This document shows positions 1 through 5,019 of a stretch of DNA of 5,019 nt, one piece after another. The translations under genes and the position numbers were made by a program. The stretch is from assembly GCA_003499955.1 (NCBI GenBank), contig DNRP01000134.1, positions 11,443-16,461 on the forward strand, given 5' to 3'. The DNA is from Cyanobacteria bacterium UBA9971 (GTDB lineage: Bacteria; Cyanobacteriota; Vampirovibrionia; Gastranaerophilales; UBA9971). The notes under the pieces were generated by a model that saw only the letters and a program-made list of their open reading frames with translations, searched no databases and had not been told where the DNA came from. How positions within the stretch are numbered: the first letter of the stretch is position 1; every line of letters begins with the position of its first letter.

Positions 1-546
1 TGGTAAATTTTCCAGCCATTGCATTTCAAAAGGTTCGATACATATTTGTTCACAAAAATAGTCGGGATTTTCTTCTATATTTTTCGAAATGGCTTTCATA
101 GCCATTAAAGTTGAATTCCCTGAACCTATTTCTATAATTTTCCCCGGTTTTTTCAACCTAATCAAATTATATAAAATTTCTGCATCGCCGGAACCAAAAG
201 ATTCATTGTTATAGTAATATTCCAGAGGATTGTTTTTTTCCATTGGAATTTTTAGTAATTCATCATTAAAATTAAATTCTTTTAAAAGGTTAAGCTGTTC
301 ATCTATGTTTAAATTAACGCCGGGTAATTCCAGCTTTTTCCTTATGTAGCCTTTTTTAGAGAAAAACGGTTCATAATAATGATCTATAACAGGAAGTACC
401 CCGACTTTTTCAAAAATTTTTCTGCTGATTGTAAATTTATCTAACCCCTTTTTCCTGATTTGTTTTAGCCATAAGGCAGAAAGATACGTTACGGGAGATA
501 AAAATATATCTATTAATTTAATTACTGTAAATTTTAAAAATTTCAT
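1..546 (-). CDS. Class I SAM-dependent methyltransferase, N-terminal part (C-terminus beyond left edge)
   Basis: Reading leftward from ATG at 546-544 the frame stays open for 182 codons to the window edge, so the C-terminal part is missing. The first 42 residues hold a hydrophobic stretch (about 6-26) followed by a basic segment (KQIRKKG), which suggests a membrane-associated N-terminal helix. Residues 50-62 read VLPVIDHYYEPFF. The Rossmann motif I is IIEIGSGNST (137-146), which binds SAM, and IEPF at 170-173 supplies the acidic residue (E171) expected after strand 2 for the SAM ribose. The stretch leading into motif I (DAEILYNLIRLKKPGK, 121-136) is typical of methyltransferases found in polysaccharide clusters. 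Methylation of a sugar or of a glycan intermediate is inference from the glycosyltransferase neighbours; the acceptor is unknown. No clear SD precedes the ATG, but no better start is seen, and the hydrophobic N-terminus suits this start. The gene is divergent from the GT2 gene. The superfamily is certain; the substrate is not. Confidence 0.88.
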   Translation of the reverse strand, partial: MKFLKFTVIKLIDIFLSPVTYLSALWLKQIRKKGLDKFTISRKIFEKVGVLPVIDHYYEPFFSKKGYIRKKLELPGVNLNIDEQLNLLKEFNFNDELLKIPMEKNNPLEYYYNNESFGSGDAEILYNLIRLKKPGKIIEIGSGNSTLMAMKAISKNIEENPDYFCEQICIEPFEMQWLENLP

Positions 547-591
547 TTTTATCCAGTCTGATTAGTATAAAATAATCTTGTACGTTTTTTT

Positions 592-621
592 ATTATAGAT
601 GTTTAATTATGGATATATCAA
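592..621 (-). promoter_or_regulatory. Candidate sigma70-type promoter for the leftward methyltransferase gene
   Basis: On the minus strand a perfect -10 hexamer TATAAT (plus coordinates 592-597) lies 18 bp from TTGATA (616-621), which matches the TTGACA consensus at five of six positions. Transcription would begin near 585, giving a leader of about 40 nt before the ATG at 546. The -35 box falls inside codons 3-5 of the divergent GT2 gene. Hexamer matches are common in AT-rich DNA, so this is a motif-based prediction only. Confidence 0.45.
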
Positions 622-1478
622 TAATAATAGTAAATTATAATACAAAAGAACTCATAAAAAACTGTCTGGAGTCAATTTTTGAGAAAACTCATGGACTTGA
701 TTTTGAAGTTCTTGTTGTTGATAACAATTCGCATGACAACTCCTGTGAAATGATTGAACTGGAATTTCCTCAGGTCTGGTTAATAAAAAATAAAGAAAAT
801 AAAGGATTTGGTGCGGCAAATAATATTGCGATAAGACAATCAAAAGCCAAATATGTGTTTTTGCTTAATTCAGATACAATTTTGTTGGATAATGCTGTAA
901 AAACATTTTTTGATTTTATGGAAAAACCCGAAAATCAAAAAATTTCATGCTGTGGAGGTAATTTATATGACGAAAATATGGTTTACGGGACTTCTTACAA
1001 TGATTTCCCAACTGTAGGGGCGATTTTCTTTAAAAGATTTTATCTGGATAAATTTTTTAAAGAATTTAATGCTGGCAGTTATGTGCCTGTTGAATCAATA
1101 AAAAAAGTTGATTCTGTTTCAGGGGCAGATATGTTTTTAAGGAAGTCAGCCTTTGATGATACAGGCTTATTTGATGAAGATTTTTTCCTTTATTATGAAG
1201 ATACAGAGCTATCTTATAGAATACATAAAAAAGGAGATGAAGCAGTTATTCTTCCGGATGTAAGGATTTTACATTTAGGGGGCGGCGGTTCCAGACTGTC
1301 TTCATCTGCGTTAAAAATCGCACGGCAAAGCGAATTAATGTTTTTTGAAAAATGCTATGGAAAAAATCAAAAATATTTGGTTAAATTAATACATATATTT
1401 GAATTTTTACCTTGGTTTTCAGTTAAAATAAAGCACATATTACAGAATTTGTTTAAATTTAAGAAATTAAAAAAATAA
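609..1478 (+). CDS. GT2 family glycosyltransferase (rhamnosyltransferase-like, WbbL-type)
   Basis: This 289-residue protein is an inverting, GT-A fold glycosyltransferase that should transfer a sugar from a nucleotide donor to a growing glycan at the cytoplasmic face of the membrane. The N-terminal nucleotide-binding strand is SIIIVNYNT (4-12), followed by VVDNNSHDNS (36-45) and NKGFGAANN (64-72). LLNSDT (85-90) holds the metal-binding DxD equivalent as NSD. SGADMFLRKSAF (171-182), the acidic YYEDTELSYR (195-204, catalytic-base region) and HLGGGGS (222-228) complete the pattern of the WbbL-like GT2 subgroup. Length is normal for that group and there is no clear transmembrane segment; the basic C-terminal tail (FKFKKLKK) may touch the membrane. 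The start is the first ATG in frame and places the Rossmann strand at residue 4 as expected. It has no SD. The next gene begins 3 nt after the stop, so the two are cotranscribed. Rhamnose as donor is only a family-based guess. Confidence 0.93.
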   Translation: MDISIIIVNYNTKELIKNCLESIFEKTHGLDFEVLVVDNNSHDNSCEMIELEFPQVWLIKNKENKGFGAANNIAIRQSKAKYVFLLNSDTILLDNAVKTFFDFMEKPENQKISCCGGNLYDENMVYGTSYNDFPTVGAIFFKRFYLDKFFKEFNAGSYVPVESIKKVDSVSGADMFLRKSAFDDTGLFDEDFFLYYEDTELSYRIHKKGDEAVILPDVRILHLGGGGSRLSSSALKIARQSELMFFEKCYGKNQKYLVKLIHIFEFLPWFSVKIKHILQNLFKFKKLKK

Positions 1479-1481
1479 TTT

Positions 1482-2600
1482 ATGCGCAATACAAAAAATA
1501 AAAAAATAAAAGTTATGCAGTTTATATGTTCTTTGACTCTCGGTGGAGCAGAAACCCTTCTTTTAGATGTTTTGGAGAATTTTGACAACAAAAATATTGA
1601 ATTTATAACAGTTATTTTAAATGATAAAACAGACATAACGCTTAAAAATAAACTATTGAAAGTATGTCCTGACAGTTATTTTCTGAATAGGAAAGAAGGC
1701 AGCAAAAATCCCAAATATTTTTTTGAATTACTGAAAATAATCAAAAAGCATAAAATTCAGGTAATACACTCTCATGATTATGGCAGTAAGTTATTTTCAA
1801 TTTTATTTAAATTGCTTAATCCGAATCTGAAACTTATTTATACTGTTCATAATATGCATATTATGAACAAAATAACAGGCTGGAAATATTTTCTGCACAA
1901 AAATTTTATAGATTTAAATATCGCAATCTCCGAGGCTGTGAAAACCCATTGTCAAAACCATAAAATTAATAAAGTAAAAAGGATTTATAATTCAATAAAA
2001 GTTAATAAATTTATAAACAACACTAAAAAATCCGAAAATGACATTTATAAAATAATAAATGTTTCAAGAATTGACCATTTAGTTAAAGGACAGGATATTT
2101 TAATAAAAGCCTTAAAAATATGCAAGGATAGGGGGTGTCAATTCGAGTGCGAATTTGTTGGGGATATTGAAGACAAAAAATATTCAGGCTCATATAAATA
2201 CTTAAAAGACTTTGTCAGCAAATATAAGATGGAAAAAGAAGTCAAATTTTTAGGGAAAAAAGATAATATACCGGAATTTTTAAACCGGGCAGATTTATTT
2301 GTCCTTCCTTCAAGAAACGAAGGTTTTGGCATTGTTATTTTAGAAGCTATGGCGGCAAAAGTTCCGGTTTTAGCCAGTAATATAGACGGACCTGCTGAAA
2401 TAATAAAAAATGGTAAAAATGGTTTTCTTTTTGAAACAGAAAATCCTGATGACCTTGCTGAAAAAATTTTATATTTATATGAAAACAGAGATGCTCTTGT
2501 AAAAATTACAGATACATCTTCTAATTTCGTAAAAGATTTTGATATTTCAAAAATGGTTAAACAATATCAGGATGTTTATTACTTTATAACTTCTTCATAA
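1482..2600 (+). CDS. GT4 family glycosyltransferase
   Basis: This 372-residue protein is a retaining GT-B fold glycosyltransferase, most likely adding one sugar to the surface glycan. The N-terminal domain opens with VMQFICSLTLGGAETLLLD (11-29), the glycine-rich acceptor-side loop of GT4 enzymes, followed by VIHSHDYGS (94-102) and YTVHN (120-124). The C-terminal donor-binding domain begins near INVSRIDHLVKGQD (192-205). It contains ADLFVLPSRNEGFGIVILE (270-288), in which E280 and E288 form the EX7E motif that contacts the nucleotide sugar, and ends with GPAEIIKNGKNGFLF (303-317). Length and both domains are complete. It follows the GT2 gene by 3 nt without an SD, so translation probably depends on reinitiation or coupling. 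An internal Met12 start is possible, but it would place the core strand almost at the N-terminus. Its last 22 bp overlap the oppositely oriented GT4 gene, and its coding sequence contains a perfect 26-bp palindrome. Donor and acceptor cannot be read from the sequence. Confidence 0.94.
   Translation: MRNTKNKKIKVMQFICSLTLGGAETLLLDVLENFDNKNIEFITVILNDKTDITLKNKLLKVCPDSYFLNRKEGSKNPKYFFELLKIIKKHKIQVIHSHDYGSKLFSILFKLLNPNLKLIYTVHNMHIMNKITGWKYFLHKNFIDLNIAISEAVKTHCQNHKINKVKRIYNSIKVNKFINNTKKSENDIYKIINVSRIDHLVKGQDILIKALKICKDRGCQFECEFVGDIEDKKYSGSYKYLKDFVSKYKMEKEVKFLGKKDNIPEFLNRADLFVLPSRNEGFGIVILEAMAAKVPVLASNIDGPAEIIKNGKNGFLFETENPDDLAEKILYLYENRDALVKITDTSSNFVKDFDISKMVKQYQDVYYFITSS
1844..1869. repeat. Perfect 26-bp palindrome inside the GT4 coding sequence
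   Basis: The left arm TGTTCATAATATG is followed immediately by its exact reverse complement with no spacer, centred on ATGCAT. The next flanking bases (C1843 and A1870) do not pair. It encodes part of the conserved TVHN segment plus MHIMNK of the GT4 protein, so half of it is constrained by protein sequence. It is not followed by a T-run, so it is not a terminator. It could be a protein-binding site, a cruciform-forming element, or chance. Confidence 0.7.
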
Positions 2601-3724
2601 ATTTTTAAGGTTTCTTCTGCCGCTTTTTCCCAACTAAAGTGTTCCCTGATTATCTTTTTTTGGGAATCAGCTATATTTTCCAGAATTTTTTTCATATTTA
2701 TATCGACGTTAAAAAGCATTTTTTCCATAGCAGTTTTACAATCTCCCACGTTGCTTGTTTCAAAACTTATAAAGTTATTTTCATTATAATTTTTTATTTC
2801 ATTATGCGGCTCAATATTTGACATAATAACGGGTAAGGAATAAGACATTGCCTCAAGAACTGTTATAGGCAAACCTTCCAGCTTTGAAGCTGTAACATAG
2901 GCAAAAGCATTTGAATACAGTTCATTAAGGTCTTTCCCGAAGCAGTAACCTGTGAATATAATCCTATTATCTCCGTTTGCCATGTTTTTTAAGTAATTAA
3001 AATAATTAATATCCTCTGTATCTCCAACAATTAAGAGTTTTTTGTCAGTTTTAAGTTTTTTCATTGCTTTTATTAAGGTTTCAGTATCTTTTTCCGGCAC
3101 AAGCCTCCCTACAAAAATAAAATATTCTTTTTCTTTGAGCCCAAATTTATCCTTCACTGTTTTTAAAGGGGTTTTATCTGGAATATCAGTTCCATTGACT
3201 ATTTTAACAGTGTTTATATTGTATTTTTTCTTATAATAGTCTGCTAAGCTCTGGGAAACTGTTATAACAGAATGAGGAAAAATTGCGCTTGCTTTTTCTC
3301 CCAATTTAATTACTGTTTTGCCGATTAATCCCCACTTGCCTCTTTGCCAGTCAATTCCATGGCAGGTAAAGACAACTTTCTTATTGGGAGTAAATAATCT
3401 TGGAATCCAACTAAAAAGAGTCGGTCCCTGCGCATGAAAATGGATTATGTCTGCATTTGAAAAAACAGCTAAAATTGTTGCTATAAAAGAATAAATAAAT
3501 GCTTCAGCACCCTGTATGTTAGGAACATGAATTTTTACCAATTTTATTCCGTTAAATTCCTTTATATCTTCATTAAAATAAAATTTTCTGGCATAAATTG
3601 TAACATCATAACCGGATTTAAAAATTAAAGAATAAAGTTTTTCACAGTGCTTTTCGATACCTCCGTAGGTGGCAGGTATTCCTCTGGTACCTATTACCGC
3701 GATTTTTTTCTTTCTTGATTCCAT
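2579..3724 (-). CDS. GT4 family glycosyltransferase with DUF1972-type N-terminus
   Basis: I place the start at ATG 3724-3722, giving 381 residues, because AAGGA lies 6 nt upstream; a longer form from TTG at 3760 has no such support. The protein opens with IAVIGTRGIPATYGGIEKH (8-26), the signature of the DUF1972 N-terminal domain found in GT4 enzymes such as streptococcal polysaccharide rhamnosyltransferases. HFHAQGP (95-101) and TCHGIDWQRGKW (120-131) follow. The donor-binding half starts at FVGRLVPEKD (204-213), and KLEGLPITVLE (281-291) gives the EX7E pair E283/E291. It is a retaining GT-B enzyme expected to act on a nucleotide sugar at the inner membrane face. Both domains are complete. 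It is transcribed toward the other GT4 gene and overlaps its 3' end by 22 bp, with no room for a separate terminator. It diverges from the radical SAM gene. Rhamnose or another 6-deoxyhexose as donor is plausible from the family but unproven. Confidence 0.94.
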   Translation of the reverse strand: MESRKKKIAVIGTRGIPATYGGIEKHCEKLYSLIFKSGYDVTIYARKFYFNEDIKEFNGIKLVKIHVPNIQGAEAFIYSFIATILAVFSNADIIHFHAQGPTLFSWIPRLFTPNKKVVFTCHGIDWQRGKWGLIGKTVIKLGEKASAIFPHSVITVSQSLADYYKKKYNINTVKIVNGTDIPDKTPLKTVKDKFGLKEKEYFIFVGRLVPEKDTETLIKAMKKLKTDKKLLIVGDTEDINYFNYLKNMANGDNRIIFTGYCFGKDLNELYSNAFAYVTASKLEGLPITVLEAMSYSLPVIMSNIEPHNEIKNYNENNFISFETSNVGDCKTAMEKMLFNVDINMKKILENIADSQKKIIREHFSWEKAAEETLKIYEEVIK

Positions 3725-3730
3725 GTATTT

Positions 3731-3735
3731 TCCTT
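3731..3735 (-). promoter_or_regulatory. Shine-Dalgarno site that fixes the start of the leftward GT4 gene
   Basis: The minus strand reads AAGGA, then 6 nt, then ATG (3724-3722). This is the best SD in the window and the main reason for choosing this start over the in-frame TTG at 3760. Confidence 0.75.
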
Positions 3736-3750
3736 TTCGATTTAAATCCG

Positions 3751-3759
3751 AGTATATCA
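3751..3759 (-). promoter_or_regulatory. Candidate extended -10 promoter for the leftward GT4 gene
   Basis: The minus strand reads TGATATACT, an extended -10 element (TGn followed by TATACT, five of six matches to TATAAT). No good -35 hexamer is found at 16-18 bp, which is tolerable for an extended -10 promoter. Initiation near 3744 would leave a leader of about 20 nt containing the SD. It also lies inside the rejected longer reading frame, which supports the shorter start. Motif-based only. Confidence 0.4.
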
Positions 3760-3798
3760 AAATTTACCAATTTTCACTAATATGTTAATATTTTTGGT

Positions 3799-4800
3799 AT
3801 GCGTAGAAAGAATACCAGTAAAACCTTTTTGCCAACTAATGCAACTATAGCCGTTACATATAAATGTAACGCTAAATGTATTATGTGTAATATCTGGAAA
3901 AACACTTCTGCTGATCTTTTAAAGCCTGAAGATTTTCTAAAACTGCCTTCATCTTTAAAAGATGTGAATTTAACAGGCGGAGAACCTTTTTTAAGAAACG
4001 ATATTGTGGAAATTGCCCGCAATCTCACAAAATTAAACTCTGGAATCAGGCTTATTTTTTCTTCGAACGGTTTTTTAACAGATAAAATAGTCGAAAATAT
4101 GAAGGAAATAACCAAATTTAACCCTAAAACAGCTGTCGGAATTTCAATAGACGGAATGAAGGAAACACATTTAAGAATTCGAGGGATTCCAAACGCTTTT
4201 GAAAAGGCTATTGATACCGTCAAAAAACTAAAAGAAGCAGGCATAAAAGACTTGAGAATAGCTTTTACCGCAGGCAATGAGAATATACACGAACTTCCCG
4301 AAGTTTACAAACTTGCTGAAGAACTGGGTGTGGAATTTACCATGAGTATTGTTCACAATTCTGAAAATTACTTTAATATAGACACAAATCTGATGGCAAA
4401 AACTGAAGACCTTGAAAAATATGTGAATACAATAGTAAATGAAGAATTAAAATATTTTAACCCCAGAAGACTGCTGAGAACATTTTATTTGAAAGGTCTT
4501 ATAGACTTTACAAAGAATCATAAACGACCTCTTCCCTGCTATGCGCTTGGAAATTCATTCTTTTTAGATGCAAACGGGGAATTATTTCCCTGCAACATAC
4601 TTGAAACCAGCGTGGGAAATATTAAAGAAAGTTCACTTGAAGACATCTGGTATTCTGAAAAAACACAAAAACTCAGAAATTACTGTCACACCTGCAATAA
4701 ATGCTGGATGGTCTGTACGGTCAAAGATTCTATAATGCAAAATATCGAAAAAGTTAGTACCAAAGTTTTGGCAGATAAAGTTAAAACTATGTTTTTGTAA
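3799..4800 (+). CDS. Radical SAM enzyme with SPASM-type C-terminal domain
   Basis: This 333-residue protein should reductively cleave SAM at a [4Fe-4S] cluster to make a 5'-deoxyadenosyl radical. YKCNAKCIMC (21-30) is the CxxxCxxC cluster motif (C23, C27, C30). LTGGEPFLR (58-66) carries the GGEP SAM-binding motif, and GISIDG (114-119) is the usual later strand. The C-terminal part fits a SPASM auxiliary iron-sulfur domain: C247 and C265 are spaced as CX12GX4C, followed by C296, C299, C302 and C306 (CX2CX2CX3C). No further cysteine follows, so only six are available for auxiliary clusters. The start is the only ATG or other plausible start after an in-frame TAA at 3778; it has no SD. Known SPASM enzymes modify peptides, sulfatases or small molecules including sugars. 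Here the glycosyltransferase neighbours and the methyltransferase 27 nt downstream suggest a glycan- or metabolite-modifying role, which is inference. No precursor peptide gene is adjacent. Confidence 0.93.
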   Translation: MRRKNTSKTFLPTNATIAVTYKCNAKCIMCNIWKNTSADLLKPEDFLKLPSSLKDVNLTGGEPFLRNDIVEIARNLTKLNSGIRLIFSSNGFLTDKIVENMKEITKFNPKTAVGISIDGMKETHLRIRGIPNAFEKAIDTVKKLKEAGIKDLRIAFTAGNENIHELPEVYKLAEELGVEFTMSIVHNSENYFNIDTNLMAKTEDLEKYVNTIVNEELKYFNPRRLLRTFYLKGLIDFTKNHKRPLPCYALGNSFFLDANGELFPCNILETSVGNIKESSLEDIWYSEKTQKLRNYCHTCNKCWMVCTVKDSIMQNIEKVSTKVLADKVKTMFL

Positions 4801-4810
4801 GGTAATTTGT

Positions 4811-4816
4811 AAAGGA
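4811..4816 (+). promoter_or_regulatory. Shine-Dalgarno-like site before the right-edge methyltransferase
   Basis: AAAGGA lies 11 nt before TTG 4828 and only 2 nt before the in-frame TTG 4819. The first spacing is long but workable and the second is too short, which favours the 4828 start. An in-frame TAA (4810-4812) overlaps this site and bars any earlier start. Confidence 0.5.
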
Positions 4817-4827
4817 TTTTGAAAGTA

Positions 4828-5019
4828 TTGAAAAAAATATCAGAACTTAATCGTAAACGAAAATGGAAACTATTTTTAAACCTTATTAAGCCTGATAAGG
4901 ACGATACAATTCTGGACGTTGGCTTTAATGAAACAGAATACAGCCAAGTTGACAATTTTCTGGAAAAAAATTACCAGTATCCTGAGAAAATAACTGCCCT
5001 GGGGTTAAAAGAAGCAAAA
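4828..5019 (+). CDS. Class I SAM-dependent methyltransferase, N-terminal part (runs off right edge)
   Basis: An open frame of 64 codons runs to the window edge, starting most plausibly at TTG 4828 (TTG 4819 is the alternative; no in-frame ATG exists). The visible protein begins KKISELNRKRKWKLFLNL after the start residue. It contains TILDVGFNETEYS (about 31-43), then NFLEKNYQYPEKITALGL (about 46-63). This matches a group of class I methyltransferases in surface-polysaccharide loci with an ILDVG...EYS...N.LEK.Y..P..ITALG pattern. There motif I lacks the usual second glycine (DVGFNE instead of DVGxGxG). Strand 2 ends at TALGL near the edge; the rest of the SAM site and the catalytic part are not visible. 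It lies 27 nt after the radical SAM gene with no terminator between, so the two are probably cotranscribed. The substrate is unknown. Assignment rests on a short stretch, so it is less certain than for the complete genes. Confidence 0.7.
   Translation, partial: MKKISELNRKRKWKLFLNLIKPDKDDTILDVGFNETEYSQVDNFLEKNYQYPEKITALGLKEAK

Noticed and set aside
278..292. Short palindrome CTTTTAAAAG in the left-hand methyltransferase gene
   Set aside because: A 10-bp A/T-dominated palindrome is expected by chance at this base composition.
369..384. Partial second copy of the palindrome arm (GTTCATAATAATGATC)
   Set aside because: Only the first 10-11 bases resemble the arm and it is not palindromic. It encodes the conserved HYYEP motif of the methyltransferase, so similarity is probably chance in AT-rich DNA.
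1367..1636. Minus-strand open frame spanning the GT2/GT4 junction
   Set aside because: Low-complexity, lysine/phenylalanine-rich translation antisense to two real genes, with no SD and no family resemblance.
2530..2660. Intrinsic terminator at the convergent gene ends
   Set aside because: Only a weak 6-bp GATATT/AATATC dyad with a long loop and no adjoining T-run was found, so no terminator is annotated.
3725..3760. Longer N-terminus for the leftward GT4 gene, starting at TTG 3760
   Set aside because: The 12 extra residues have no family-like content, TTG 3760 has no SD, and the extension overlaps a likely extended -10 element. ATG 3724 has AAGGA at ideal spacing and puts the core strand at residue 8.
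3725..3798. Possible RiPP precursor peptide gene beside the radical SAM/SPASM enzyme
   Set aside because: The spacers on either side (74 nt and 27 nt) contain no open frame with a start, leader-like sequence or core peptide.
3777..4277. Minus-strand open frame of 166 residues opposite the radical SAM gene
   Set aside because: It is fully antisense to a gene with clear catalytic motifs, has no recognisable motif itself, and has no start signal. It is a by-product of codon bias on the coding strand.
4686..4955. Minus-strand open frame at the right end
   Set aside because: It is antisense to the radical SAM C-terminus, including its cysteine cluster, and to the methyltransferase start. Nothing supports it.

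Overview
This is an AT-rich window (roughly 30% G+C by eye) of bacterial chromosome. It is an interior piece of a cell-surface polysaccharide locus (capsule, O-antigen or exopolysaccharide). The standard genetic code fits: all four complete genes end in TAA, tryptophan is TGG, and no TGA falls inside a frame. No rRNA, tRNA, CRISPR or transposon is visible, so the lineage cannot be fixed. It is a low-GC bacterium that uses Shine-Dalgarno (SD) sequences only sometimes: four of the six visible starts lack one.

Layout, left to right. (a) 1-546, minus strand: the N-terminal 182 residues of a class I SAM-dependent methyltransferase, cut by the window edge. (b) 547-608: a short divergent spacer whose leftward promoter appears to reach into the next gene. 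(c) 609-2600, plus strand: a two-gene unit, a GT2 glycosyltransferase of the rhamnosyltransferase-like (WbbL-type) group and then, 3 nt later, a GT4 glycosyltransferase. (d) 2579-3724, minus strand: a second GT4 enzyme with the DUF1972-type N-terminus. Its 3' end overlaps the previous gene tail-to-tail by 22 bp. (e) 3725-3798: a second divergent spacer. (f) 3799 to the right edge, plus strand: a radical SAM/SPASM enzyme, then a second, unrelated class I methyltransferase that runs off the window.

Inferred joint role: the three glycosyltransferases add successive sugars to a lipid-linked or nascent glycan on the cytoplasmic face of the membrane. The two methyltransferases would decorate sugars or other groups. 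The radical SAM protein would perform a radical modification whose substrate cannot be read from sequence. The genes lie in four transcription units of alternating direction rather than one long operon, which suggests a locus assembled piecemeal.

The least explained items are the radical SAM/SPASM plus methyltransferase pair, with unusual SPASM cysteine spacing, and a perfect 26-bp palindrome inside the first GT4 gene. I see no convincing evidence of a wholly new system. All protein coding is explained by known superfamilies, although exact substrates are unknown.
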